A stretch of 61,195 bases of DNA from a virus. The stretch's first letter is position 1. Each line of letters opens with the position of its first letter. The notes beneath the pieces were generated by a model, which made no database searches, was not told the origin of the DNA, and saw only the letters and a list, made by a program, of their open reading frames with translations. Both the position numbers and the translations under genes were made by a program. Positions 10,466 through 20,006 of this stretch are shown here, in pieces. Location of the stretch: positions 1-61,195 of the IMG/VR virus record IMGVR_UViG_3300029448_000030. The stretch is one strand, 5' to 3'.

Positions 10466-11137
10466 TTAACCTCCTATTAAACCTCCTATACCACCAACTA
10501 CGTTACTTAATGAACTGTACATTTGTGCTTCTGCACCTGCTTCAGCGGTTCTAGCATCTCTTAAGTCTTGATTTGCATTGTCTAACATACCTGCGGTTCT
10601 ATTAAGTTCAGCTACTTCTCTTTGTTCTTTTGCACCAAACATAAATTGTTTACCCATAACATCAGCTGATTGTAACCTTTGTTCTTCTTGCATTTTAGCT
10701 TGGTTTAATCTTTCTTCACCTTGAGCATATAGTTTTTGATTTTGAGCTTCTTGTAATTGTATACTAGCAGATACTTGTTTTTTACTTTGTAATGCTGCTT
10801 GGGCTAAAGCTGTAGCACCACCTGCGCTAGCTCCAGTTGCTCTTAATGTATCTAGGGTATTAGCTAAAGAAATATCAGCTTGTTCCGCTTGAAATTTAGC
10901 AGCTTCTGTCGCTACACCTAAATTAGCATACGTGTTTGATAGTTCACCGCTAGTATCTGTTACGTCTTCGTACGGATTTATAATAGGTTGTCTTGTATTT
11001 TCTAGCGTGTTCAACTCACCTTTAAGACGGTCAGTTTCTTGTTGAGCCCTTCTTCTATCGTCTGCGGCTCTTCGCTGCGCGGCTCCTGCTCCAAGTAAGC
11101 CAACTGCCCCGCTGATTACTCCTGATGCTGCTCCCAT
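10466..11137 (-). CDS. Putative internal virion protein, T7 gp14-like (223 aa)
   Basis: Both ends are glycine-rich and hydrophobic (residues 1-19 with repeated Gly-Ala, and the C-terminal Val-Val-Gly-Gly-Ile-Gly-Gly-Leu-Ile-Gly-Gly). The middle is a long Ala/Gln/Glu-rich helical region (about 20-200). Such a membrane-tip plus coiled-coil design and the length (T7 gp14 is 196 residues) fit a protein ejected into the outer membrane to start the DNA channel. It is followed 10 bases later by the gp15-position gene. I am fairly sure of the class but not of the detailed role. Confidence 0.65.
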   Translation of the reverse strand: MGAASGVISGAVGLLGAGAAQRRAADDRRRAQQETDRLKGELNTLENTRQPIINPYEDVTDTSGELSNTYANLGVATEAAKFQAEQADISLANTLDTLRATGASAGGATALAQAALQSKKQVSASIQLQEAQNQKLYAQGEERLNQAKMQEEQRLQSADVMGKQFMFGAKEQREVAELNRTAGMLDNANQDLRDARTAEAGAEAQMYSSLSNVVGGIGGLIGG

Positions 11138-11139
11138 AT

Positions 11140-11529
11140 TTATGAATATTTATATATTATGTTGTGTTTTTTATCTAATACTTTGTAGTTTAATTTCTTA
11201 ACCTTGTCTACTATACTTGTATTAGCTGTCGTAGCCCATACAAATTTACAACCTTTATTTAAAGCTTTTTGAACCATGTGATCAATTAGCGTTGTTATTA
11301 AAGTGTTTCTATCTTTTTCTCTATATTTTATATTAGAAATAACAAAATCAACATAAGCTATTTTAGCATTGGTATAATATAAATAACCAGCTGCTACTTT
11401 AATGTTTTTGTTAGTAATAACATAACCTTTTTTAGGTAGACATTCTTGATCAGGAATTTTTAAACCCCAATCTTTCCACCAATTAATGATTTCATTATCA
11501 CTATTGGTTTTAAATTTTTTTATTATCAT
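11140..11529 (-). CDS. GNAT-like N-acetyltransferase (129 aa)
   Basis: The length, the central beta-rich stretch around residues 40-70 (Ala-Gly-Tyr-Leu-Tyr-Tyr, then Ala-Tyr-Val-Asp-Phe-Val-Ile), the following helix with Arg-Asn-Thr-Leu-Ile, and the C-terminal Lys-Lys-Leu-Asn-Tyr-Lys resemble the GNAT fold. Small GNAT-like proteins are common among tail and ejection genes of marine phages. The canonical acetyl-CoA loop (Q/RxxGxG/A) is not clear, so catalysis is uncertain. It lies 2 bases before the gp14-like gene and 5 bases after the 445-residue nozzle gene. Confidence 0.5.
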   Translation of the reverse strand: MIIKKFKTNSDNEIINWWKDWGLKIPDQECLPKKGYVITNKNIKVAAGYLYYTNAKIAYVDFVISNIKYREKDRNTLITTLIDHMVQKALNKGCKFVWATTANTSIVDKVKKLNYKVLDKKHNIIYKYS

Positions 11530-11534
11530 TTAAT

Positions 11535-12872
11535 TTAATATGATGATTGCACGTATTCTGTAGATACTGCAAATAATTCGTTTGTTTGACTTGCGCCAGC
11601 TTCATTAGTAGCACTAAACGTAGCTATACCATAAAATCCTTTTACTCCAGATATATCAGCTCCATAAATAACTTCTCCTTGATTCACTGGACTAGTGTTT
11701 AATAAATTAGCAAAATATTTATTTTCTTTTGCTTTAAAAGTATTTTGTAGCAATGCACTTTCCATGTTTGCTAAAGTAGTAGGAACTGTATAAACATCTA
11801 TAGAATGAGCTGTATCTGACGTATTAGTTAAGTATGTTACAAAAGAACTTAAAGACCAATTACCATCACCTTCATAATTAACCGTTTTAAATGTTTTACT
11901 CATAGATGGTTGAGCATTAAATATTGTTGTAACAGTGGATATATTTTTTGATCCATAAAAAGCAGCTCTATCTATATTCTCTGAATAATGTTGATATAAA
12001 TCACCGGTTAAATCAAAACTATAAAACCTATTATCTACACTAAAAGTGTAAGCTGGAATATAACTATAGAAGCTAGTCCAACCTCTAGTTTTTTCATCAA
12101 AAGAAAGAGTAACAGCTCTTGCACCACTATCTTTCCCTACAGATGGTTGAATTGATAATACATATTGTTTACTATGTATATCCCAACCACCTACTAACCT
12201 ACCTATTTCACCCAGGTTACTTAAACTTAGGTTATCTCTAAAATAATCATACATTCCATAGCTAGATATCTCTGTTAAACCATCTTGAGATAATCTCATT
12301 ACTGCACTTTTATTAGCATCAGTAAAATATTTTCTATAACCATATACTGCAAATGATTCTGGATTTGTAGCTATACCATATTCCCCTGCATAAGATTGTA
12401 CTTGACCTATAACTAAATTACTACTTGTAGTTAAAGGTTGACCTTCAGCTGTGTAAATAGCATCTTTATCTATTAAAGCTCTATTAACTTTATATTCTTG
12501 GAATATTATCAAGTTAGTATCTTCAGCATATAGTAATTGTATAGTTCCTTTAGAAGGATCTACAGTTCTTGTAATCTCATTAGCAACTGAAAATTGATTT
12601 GTTTCATTAACATCTGTTCTAGAATTAAAAATTCCAGAATATATAATACTATTACCAAATGATTCTTGATATTTATTCTCTGTAGCTAAATAAGCTCTAG
12701 GAGCAATACCAGAAAACTTACCATTGAAATCACCTTTTATTCTTGATTCTTCAACATACCAATCATATTGAGCGTTTGTTCTATCCATATTACCAGTAGA
12801 AGCATTCCATGTTTGGTTTATCTTCTTTAAAATATAGGTATTATAGTATTTTATCTGTAGTGTCGTTGCCAT
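11535..12872 (-). CDS. Tail nozzle/stabilisation protein, second part (445 aa)
   Basis: The protein is rich in beta strands with a repeating pattern of Tyr/Phe and Asp/Asn turns, as in beta-propeller nozzle proteins of podoviruses (P22 gp10, T7 gp12, crAss-like muzzle). A central stretch with Ala-Gly-Glu-Tyr-Gly-Ile and Asn-Pro-Glu-Ser-Phe-Ala, then Tyr-Arg-Lys-Tyr-Phe-Thr-Asp, is what I know from the C-terminal half of stabilisation-type proteins. It directly follows the 1,610-residue gene whose N-terminus carries the matching first half, so the two probably form one nozzle assembly. Confidence 0.6.
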   Translation of the reverse strand: MATTLQIKYYNTYILKKINQTWNASTGNMDRTNAQYDWYVEESRIKGDFNGKFSGIAPRAYLATENKYQESFGNSIIYSGIFNSRTDVNETNQFSVANEITRTVDPSKGTIQLLYAEDTNLIIFQEYKVNRALIDKDAIYTAEGQPLTTSSNLVIGQVQSYAGEYGIATNPESFAVYGYRKYFTDANKSAVMRLSQDGLTEISSYGMYDYFRDNLSLSNLGEIGRLVGGWDIHSKQYVLSIQPSVGKDSGARAVTLSFDEKTRGWTSFYSYIPAYTFSVDNRFYSFDLTGDLYQHYSENIDRAAFYGSKNISTVTTIFNAQPSMSKTFKTVNYEGDGNWSLSSFVTYLTNTSDTAHSIDVYTVPTTLANMESALLQNTFKAKENKYFANLLNTSPVNQGEVIYGADISGVKGFYGIATFSATNEAGASQTNELFAVSTEYVQSSY

Positions 12873-12904
12873 CTATTATAATCACTTATTTATTTAATAT
12901 TTTA

Positions 12905-15900
12905 CTATGCTCCTGGCCAGCCACTTGTTTTATACCAAACACTAGTGTGAAATGGTGGAACACCTGAAGCTGCTGTTACATTTTGTGGACTAACCGGTGC
13001 TGGATTTCCTACTAAATCATAAACCAAAGTTACTTTAGCACCAGCTGAACAATCTGTGAAATTTGTCCATTCAAGTTTACAGTTTATCCACGCAGAATCT
13101 TTAAAGTTTTGACTAGCTCCAAAAGCAGCAGATGCATTATCTCCTGGTACTACGCCAGCGTTTGTAGCAGCTGCGGTTGGAGTAAACGCTTCTAAAGAAC
13201 CTACTAAAGAATAAACTATTCCTGTAGTATCATAAGCCACTGTAGCTGGTCCGTTTGTAGGAGAACTTCCAGAGGGATCTAAACCATTTGTTCCATCTCC
13301 ATAAGCTGGAGCTTTCATTGCTGAAGTGGTATCTGTATTGTACCCTCCAAAACTTGCTTGTAATGCAAATGCTGGAGTAGGTAAAGCCGTACTATATACT
13401 TTCATGTATATATATATTTTATTAGATGTCCAGTTTTGTATACCTCCTACCCATATTGGTAATGTTGGTGATGCATAAGCTGATGAACAACCTGGTTGCA
13501 TACCACTTCCTGTTGGCGTACTTAACCAGTGTTGTGCTGGAACTATATAATTTGGATCACTTGGAGTTGTAGATGCTGTATAATAATTAGCAACTACTCC
13601 TGTATATGTTACTGCTGAAGGCGTGAATTGAATAGCTAATGTTTCAGAAGCACTAGTTCCATTTGTGTCGCTTAATTGAATAACAACTTCATGCAATGTA
13701 GATGAAAAGAAATCACCTTGTAAAGTTCCTATACTACCACTTACATCTGCTTTTCTTTCCAACCATATACCATAAAAATTCTCTGGACTACCTCCACTAC
13801 ACGTAGCCGCATTTTGTTCTGATTGTGCTTTTATGTAAAAATACGTAGCAATATCTGTAGAAGCTAAAGGAGCGGCGGTATTAGTACCTGTTATTTCACT
13901 ATACCAATTACCTGTTACAACACTTTTCCATCTACAACTTTGTATTGTCCAAACTAAATCTTTAGACTTATCACATGCATCACAACTACCATTAAATCCT
14001 TCTACTTTTCCTATTCCATTAAAAGCAGTTCCTGTCCATTTTAAAATAGTAGTATCAGTTGCCTCAGGTTGTGGACTATTTACTAGATTTATAATAGGCA
14101 CATCATTTGCTAAAGTCCTAGTAAAACTTTGATTAGAAGTAGTACCATCAGCTTGAGTAAACTGTATGTTAAATTGATATTTTTGTAACCATTCAAAATC
14201 TGTTAAACAAGCGTTTGTAGCTGTATTTTGCAACTTCCATGCACCACCACCGGCAGCCGCTATCTGAAATTCATTATTTCTATTAACACTTGTATCTAGA
14301 TTTTGAGATACAGGGTCATAAGAATAAACAGATGATAATATAGCTGTAGTGCTTACATCGTTACCTTGAGGTGTTTGTGCGAAAAAAGCTGTTGTTATAT
14401 CAGATCCTGCGCAATCTCCTTCGTTATATTGCCAAACAAAACTACTTAATCCTGTTATAGCTGTTCCTGATCCTACCACTGCTTCGTTTATGTCTGAGAT
14501 TAAACCCGTTGTAGAACTCTCCCAAAATAAATCAAGATTAGAAACTGTTGGTGAAGTTTCATAAACAGATAAAGACATAACATCAGGATATTCAGCACTA
14601 CCAGTGGTTGTATTAAAATCTCCTTGAGGAACTCCCATAGCTTTTTGTACACTAATTTTTGCTACAAATGGTTTTTGGTCTAAATCAAAAATAGAATTAG
14701 AATTTATATAAGGAGGTGTACCTGCGGCTCCCGCAGTAAAGTCTATTTCTGGAAATACATCTCTAATACCACCTATTAATTCAACTGAATCAGGAGTTGT
14801 ATTTGGAAAAAACTGCGTATTATTTCCAGCCCCTGCAACTGTATTGTTAGTTACTCTACCAAACCACGTAAGATCACTATTAAATTGAACGTCTTGATTA
14901 CTAATTTCTGTTAATTGTCTCGGTACTTTATTTATATTATCATGTACTAAAACACAAAAAGCTGTACTACCTATTTCAGTAGTGTTACCCTGTATTGGAT
15001 AACCGCTTATAATTCCAGGTAGATAAACATTATAAAATTCTTGTTGCTGTTGCTTTACTACTACTCTATATGAATAGAAACCATTTACATTTATATTATA
15101 AGTAAAATTACTTACTTGTTTATCTGTTTTTGGTTCTGTCCTAGTAGTTGGATTACTAGCGGGGTCAGTGTCTCCTTGAAACATATAGTTATCTGAAATT
15201 TCATCATCAGTATATATATTAAAAACATCAGTTGTTCCAACTTGTGCAAATGTTTTTACCTCTGTATAATCTACATATTTACCTCTTAAACTTCTACCTA
15301 CTCCAAATAAAGCTGTTGTATTAGCTATACTAGCAGTAGTATCAGCATCCAACTTTAAATAATCTAATTGATACCTATATTTACCTGCTTCATTAGTAGT
15401 TCCTTCAAATAAATATACTAATTTAATTTTTAAACCACTAACAGATAAACTAGCACCGCTATTAAAACAAGTTTGCAATTGACCGCTACCGTTGGTAGAT
15501 GCTGTAAATGGTAAAGTGACTTCTACCCATCCAGATCCATCGTTTGTATAAAGCTTTAAAGTGTTGCCTGAAGCAACAGTACCTACTAACATATTTGTCC
15601 AGGCATAACAAACTTGACTTGCTACAGTATTCTGTTCTTGCACGCTATAATTTAAAAATCCAGCCCATGGAGAAGCATATGTTGGAGCTGATGAGCTACC
15701 AATTGTATACATACTTGGTTGTGCATATAAAGCACTATTATCACCATTTATATTTATTACGCTGTCAAATGTTAAATTTAAGTTTTCACCTGTCCAAGAC
15801 TTTGTTAATTCTGCGTTTTCAGCATATCTGTAAGTTGTAAAATAATTAGATCCTTCAACTGGTTCACCACCAGCAACTAATACATTATCTTTTGAAGATA

Positions 15901-17737
15901 GCACTACATCTGTTTGTCTACCCCATTTATCAGCTAATATTATACCAACTTGATAGTTTCGGTTTTGTTTAACTGAATGTTGAGGATATTCTTCAGCGCC
16001 TTGAGCTGTTCTATCTCCAGATGCAACAGCATAATCTAATCCTAAAGGAGCGTTGTATCCTTGTATAAAATTACCATACATTACTCTATTACCTGCAACT
16101 TCTTGAGTTAAAGCTCTTACTGGAACTTTATCATATACTCTAGTAGTTTCGTCTGTAGGTAGGGTTTTAAAAGGAATAGTTGACTGATATGTGTACTGAT
16201 ATATATTAGTGTTATTTAGATTGGTTATAAATTGAGGAGTTACCTCTATACTTTGTAGTATTTTATAAGCAAGAGAATCTGATTCTTTATATATAATATC
16301 TATATCACTAACTTGATAATCACTTACAATATCTAAGGAAGGTAATTGTATATTTAAAACAATATTATTAATACTATTTTGCATAAATTTAATAATAGTT
16401 GATCTCATTGCATCATCTTCATCATCATTTAAAAACCAACCTTCTTGTTGTGGTATAAAACACTCTTGTGTGAAAGGAGCAATGATTGAATACTCTCCAT
16501 CTGCAAATTTAAATCTATAACTAAATCTAACAAATTTATCTTTTATAAATTCTGGGTCACCTTGCCATCCTTTAAATCCAGCGTTTTGAGTTACTCTTAC
16601 AGCGTAACCTTGTTTTGTGCCTGAATTAGTAACAATAGTTGGCGCGTTAGCATTATCTTCAATTAGAAAATACTTGTTAGCATCAGCTATCCAATATCTA
16701 GCTTCAGTTGTCAAATTAGCAAAATCATCGTTAGCAGCAGTAGCTTTTCTCTGACCTGAAGGAGTTCCATCAAAACCTTTAGTGTTATTAGAAGCACTAG
16801 ACGTACTTGTCCATAAATCTGTAGATTTTATATTACCTGGAGTTCCTGTTGCTGTGTCTGATTTAAGATTAGTAAACATAGCTTCTGTAGCTAACGTATA
16901 ACCATAAGGAGCTAAATTTCTAGAATCTGTTACAGCATGTCTATTATAGAGTTTTTGATAAACAACACCATTACTTAATTGATTATCATAATAACACCAA
17001 CAACCTGTTGAAGCGGTATCATAATTAACCCAATCTGTATAAGATTCAGCTTGTGGTATTAAATCACCATTTCTATATCTAGTTACATCTAAGTTGTCTG
17101 TAGCCCATGTATATGAACCTATAGCTATAACAGGTAGATTTTCAGCATCAGACATTGTACTAGGTTTTAAATCACTAATACTTCTAAGATCTATTAGATC
17201 AGGCGCTAAATAAGGCGCAAACTTACATACTGTTACGCTAGTCTCACTATCATAATAAGAACTGTTTAAAGATGCTGTTACTACATTTATAACTCTAGGT
17301 TGGTTTCTATTATCAGTCCAAAATAATAAATTCTCTAATAAGTTAATCCCAGTAACTCTACTAGTTGTTGAAAAGTTTAAGAAAACACCTGACACTAAAG
17401 TTTGAGGCGTAGAAGTATTTGAACTTGGTTGCCATCTTAATATTTTACATTTTTTAGTAGAAGTAGATAAAAGAGTGGCAGATGCAGTGTTATCTGTCAT
17501 GAAGTAATATATGTACCCACTAGCGTCATCAATATGTGTTCCAATACATTGAGTACCATCTGAGCTATCTATAACTTTTTCATTACCTAAAACAGCTTCT
17601 AGCGCACCAACATCTTGGTCTTCAGATCTAGAGACTGCTATGTTTTGAGCGTCTCTGTATTCATTATTTGGTACTAGTCTATCGTCTAAGTCTTTATTCA
17701 TCTTAGACTTGATAAAGCTATTTTTATTTTCTGCCAT
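12905..17737 (-). CDS. Tail nozzle/stabilisation protein, large part with added beta domains (1,610 aa)
   Basis: The N-terminus (Ser-Lys-Met-Asn-Lys-Asp-Leu-Asp, Leu-Val-Pro-Asn-Asn-Glu-Tyr-Arg-Asp-Ala, Gly-Ala-Leu-Glu, Leu-Gly-Asn-Glu within residues 8-55) is the conserved opening of tail stabilisation proteins in crAss-like and related phages. Residues 55-700 are beta-rich and propeller-like. From about 1,000 onward the sequence is Ser/Thr/Ala/Gly-rich with paired cysteines and resembles Ig-like or receptor-facing beta domains. The gene follows the ring/adaptor gene by 2 bases. It is probably the main tail body plus an outer decoration. Confidence 0.65.
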   Translation of the reverse strand: MAENKNSFIKSKMNKDLDDRLVPNNEYRDAQNIAVSRSEDQDVGALEAVLGNEKVIDSSDGTQCIGTHIDDASGYIYYFMTDNTASATLLSTSTKKCKILRWQPSSNTSTPQTLVSGVFLNFSTTSRVTGINLLENLLFWTDNRNQPRVINVVTASLNSSYYDSETSVTVCKFAPYLAPDLIDLRSISDLKPSTMSDAENLPVIAIGSYTWATDNLDVTRYRNGDLIPQAESYTDWVNYDTASTGCWCYYDNQLSNGVVYQKLYNRHAVTDSRNLAPYGYTLATEAMFTNLKSDTATGTPGNIKSTDLWTSTSSASNNTKGFDGTPSGQRKATAANDDFANLTTEARYWIADANKYFLIEDNANAPTIVTNSGTKQGYAVRVTQNAGFKGWQGDPEFIKDKFVRFSYRFKFADGEYSIIAPFTQECFIPQQEGWFLNDDEDDAMRSTIIKFMQNSINNIVLNIQLPSLDIVSDYQVSDIDIIYKESDSLAYKILQSIEVTPQFITNLNNTNIYQYTYQSTIPFKTLPTDETTRVYDKVPVRALTQEVAGNRVMYGNFIQGYNAPLGLDYAVASGDRTAQGAEEYPQHSVKQNRNYQVGIILADKWGRQTDVVLSSKDNVLVAGGEPVEGSNYFTTYRYAENAELTKSWTGENLNLTFDSVININGDNSALYAQPSMYTIGSSSAPTYASPWAGFLNYSVQEQNTVASQVCYAWTNMLVGTVASGNTLKLYTNDGSGWVEVTLPFTASTNGSGQLQTCFNSGASLSVSGLKIKLVYLFEGTTNEAGKYRYQLDYLKLDADTTASIANTTALFGVGRSLRGKYVDYTEVKTFAQVGTTDVFNIYTDDEISDNYMFQGDTDPASNPTTRTEPKTDKQVSNFTYNINVNGFYSYRVVVKQQQQEFYNVYLPGIISGYPIQGNTTEIGSTAFCVLVHDNINKVPRQLTEISNQDVQFNSDLTWFGRVTNNTVAGAGNNTQFFPNTTPDSVELIGGIRDVFPEIDFTAGAAGTPPYINSNSIFDLDQKPFVAKISVQKAMGVPQGDFNTTTGSAEYPDVMSLSVYETSPTVSNLDLFWESSTTGLISDINEAVVGSGTAITGLSSFVWQYNEGDCAGSDITTAFFAQTPQGNDVSTTAILSSVYSYDPVSQNLDTSVNRNNEFQIAAAGGGAWKLQNTATNACLTDFEWLQKYQFNIQFTQADGTTSNQSFTRTLANDVPIINLVNSPQPEATDTTILKWTGTAFNGIGKVEGFNGSCDACDKSKDLVWTIQSCRWKSVVTGNWYSEITGTNTAAPLASTDIATYFYIKAQSEQNAATCSGGSPENFYGIWLERKADVSGSIGTLQGDFFSSTLHEVVIQLSDTNGTSASETLAIQFTPSAVTYTGVVANYYTASTTPSDPNYIVPAQHWLSTPTGSGMQPGCSSAYASPTLPIWVGGIQNWTSNKIYIYMKVYSTALPTPAFALQASFGGYNTDTTSAMKAPAYGDGTNGLDPSGSSPTNGPATVAYDTTGIVYSLVGSLEAFTPTAAATNAGVVPGDNASAAFGASQNFKDSAWINCKLEWTNFTDCSAGAKVTLVYDLVGNPAPVSPQNVTAASGVPPFHTSVWYKTSGWPGA

Positions 17738-17739
17738 AT

Positions 17740-19014
17740 TTAATTTTTAATCCACTTAGATTTGTTGCGCATAACTTGTACTATCTCATCTAGTTTGATA
17801 TTAGATAATCTAATTTTAGCATTTCTTAATTTAGCTGCTTTTTCTTTTTTAAGTCTTAAAACAACATATTCAGGTTGATTAATTCTACTAGCTATAATAG
17901 AGTATATTATATAAGAATACATAGCGTCTTCAGCAAGTTTAGGAACTTTACTATCTAAATCATAAGCTAATCCATCTGAAACATATTCAAAAACCATTAG
18001 ATTTCCTGCTAAATTACTAGAAAAAGATAATTTATTTTCTCTTTCATTTATATTAAACCAACCATTCATTTGAGAAGCCGAAGGTTCTAAACCATATCTT
18101 TGACCCCAGCCGTATCCAGTTCCAAGTCCCCAACCATATCCATACCCATACCAATCTGGGTCCATACCGTTACTTATCTCAGCATCAGTTAAATTATTAT
18201 TTATTAAAGTTGTGTTTGCATCATGCCATCTTTCTTGTGTTAGTGATGTACCTTCTGTATCATTACCGAAATTATCTTGAGTAGGTACTCCTTGATCATC
18301 TTGTAATTGCGTGTAATATGGACTAATAGTTATATTGTTAGTAGGGTATATAATATGTTTAACACCTAAATCATCTATCCATGAACATCTAACATAATTT
18401 ACATAGTCTTGAGGTAATATTAATGTTAAATTAGAAGGAATTGTTAGCTCTGCAGATTTTATACTTTTTAGTGTATCATAACTAAACTCTTGCATTGCTC
18501 GTTTAGCATGGAAAATTACATCTGTTCTTTTAACATCTGGGATTAATTTATCTTTTCCTACATATCCAACTAAGAAGTTGTTTACAACATCATTTAGTTT
18601 TATGTATTGATAACTACCGTAGTTGTCCTCTACAGCTTGACCATAAGCTTTATCTGCTTGAGTGTTACCATATTTACCGCCGGATAAACTTTTTAATTGA
18701 ACAACGATAAAAACATTAGCACCTGGATTTCCAGTTATAGTAATAACATTATTAGCTAGCGTGTAAGCTGCTGTGTATTCTGTCCAAGTTCCTGGGGTTC
18801 CTAATACACTAGTGTATATTTTAAAATTATTTAAAGCATAATCAGTTGTAGTAGGATCATAATTACCTAAATACAAATCAGTATCAAAGGTTGTTTCTAG
18901 TTTTTGCGCAGCGGTGTTACCGGCGTCACCTTTAAAGTTTTGAGATCCTGAATAGTATTGTTGTGCTGTTTCGCTTATCATACCATTGTTAGGTGGTTTT
19001 ATTATACTTGCCAT
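17740..19014 (-). CDS. Neck/tail ring (adaptor) protein (424 aa)
   Basis: Residues about 150-210 contain Ile-Pro-Asp-Val-Lys-Arg, Phe-His-Ala-Lys-Arg-Ala-Met-Gln-Glu-Phe-Ser-Tyr-Asp and a Leu-Pro-x-Asp-Tyr-Val pattern typical of tail tubular A/ring proteins in podoviruses and crAss-like phages. An extra N-terminal beta domain covers about residues 35-115. A striking Tyr/Gly/Trp-rich loop (about 288-308) precedes the C-terminal helical part. The gene sits between the 305-residue neck gene and the nozzle gene with gaps of 6 and 2 bases, fitting a head-to-tail connector. Confidence 0.65.
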   Translation of the reverse strand: MASIIKPPNNGMISETAQQYYSGSQNFKGDAGNTAAQKLETTFDTDLYLGNYDPTTTDYALNNFKIYTSVLGTPGTWTEYTAAYTLANNVITITGNPGANVFIVVQLKSLSGGKYGNTQADKAYGQAVEDNYGSYQYIKLNDVVNNFLVGYVGKDKLIPDVKRTDVIFHAKRAMQEFSYDTLKSIKSAELTIPSNLTLILPQDYVNYVRCSWIDDLGVKHIIYPTNNITISPYYTQLQDDQGVPTQDNFGNDTEGTSLTQERWHDANTTLINNNLTDAEISNGMDPDWYGYGYGWGLGTGYGWGQRYGLEPSASQMNGWFNINERENKLSFSSNLAGNLMVFEYVSDGLAYDLDSKVPKLAEDAMYSYIIYSIIASRINQPEYVVLRLKKEKAAKLRNAKIRLSNIKLDEIVQVMRNKSKWIKN

Positions 19015-19020
19015 AACTTA

Positions 19021-19938
19021 TTATTGTTTTTCATTTATTTCATTAGCAGCTAATTCTTGTGAAGCTGCTTGAACTATCATTGGATCTTTAATTGTGATAC
19101 CAGCATATTTTAATATTTCTAAAATAACTGTAGTTTGTTCAGATATATCTAATTCAAAATCTACTGAAGTGGTAGGATTCCAAACGTAATAACCAGTAGT
19201 AGATGTAAAATTCCACGTCACATCACCAGGTTTTCTTATATAGCTTACTGAAACGTCAGATGTTATTGTTTGTGGATATATTATTATATAATTATTTTCA
19301 TAAACATATACTGGAAAATATTCAGAAGGTTTAGTGATAGTAGACATGTTCATTTGAGCTATTTCATTTCTTTGAACACATTGAACTTCTTTATTGTCTT
19401 TGTAAAATACAGTTCCAAGTTTATAAAAATCTTGTGGATATAACGTAATTAATAAAGTAGAACCTGCAGCAATAGCACCGGCTGTTAAATTAAATACACC
19501 ACCAGTAATATTATAATTAGTATAAGCAACACCATCTAAAGTGACTACTACGTTACTATCTTCTACTTGAGCTTGTGTTATTGTTGTTAATGTATAAGCA
19601 GTTTGTGTATTAACTGTGGGGAAAGTTTGCGTTCCGCTAGCCACTCCTGAAGAATTTGGGTGGGTAAAATAATTAGGTGTTGCGACAACATAAGAAGCGT
19701 CGCCTAATACTTTAAATATATCAAGTTTTTCTTGAACCGTTTTATATCTGTTACCGTACTCACTTTCATTTTGTGGTACACGTATTTGTTGATTTAACGT
19801 TTCAAAATAGCTTTCAAATATTTCTAATTGAACTTGAGTAGCAATTTTATTAAACTCATCTGGAGTTAAATAACCTCTTTGTTCTTTATTTATTATTAAT
19901 AAGACTGTTTTGTAAACTTTATCTACGTTTATAGCCAT
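19021..19938 (-). CDS. Putative head-tail connector/ring protein (305 aa)
   Basis: The N-terminus (Val-Asp-Lys-Val-Tyr-Lys-Thr-Val-Leu, then Gly-Tyr-Leu-Thr-Pro-Asp-Glu-Phe-Asn-Lys and Ala-Gln-like helices) resembles small connector proteins that precede the ring protein in marine podovirus-type genomes. Residues about 95-175 form a Thr/Val-rich beta domain. It lies between the capsid-linked 257-residue gene and the 424-residue ring gene, and its leader contains a strong UUCG hairpin. The role is inferred from order and composition. Confidence 0.5.
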   Translation of the reverse strand: MAINVDKVYKTVLLIINKEQRGYLTPDEFNKIATQVQLEIFESYFETLNQQIRVPQNESEYGNRYKTVQEKLDIFKVLGDASYVVATPNYFTHPNSSGVASGTQTFPTVNTQTAYTLTTITQAQVEDSNVVVTLDGVAYTNYNITGGVFNLTAGAIAAGSTLLITLYPQDFYKLGTVFYKDNKEVQCVQRNEIAQMNMSTITKPSEYFPVYVYENNYIIIYPQTITSDVSVSYIRKPGDVTWNFTSTTGYYVWNPTTSVDFELDISEQTTVILEILKYAGITIKDPMIVQAASQELAANEINEKQ

Positions 19939-19956
19939 TTATATTTCTTTTAATTA

Positions 19957-19987
19957 TATAGTTCAGGGCCCGAAGACCCTGACTATA
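19957..19987 (-). promoter_or_regulatory. UUCG-capped RNA hairpin between two head genes
   Basis: On the minus strand the bases form a stem (ATAGT-CAGGGTC / GGCCCTG-A-ACTAT) with a UUCG tetraloop. One pair is G-U only when read as minus-strand RNA, which fits minus-strand transcription. No strong U-tract follows, so it is more likely an attenuator, processing site or mRNA stabiliser than a simple terminator. Confidence 0.6.
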
Positions 19988-20006
19988 TTGTTATAATTAC
20001 AGGTAT

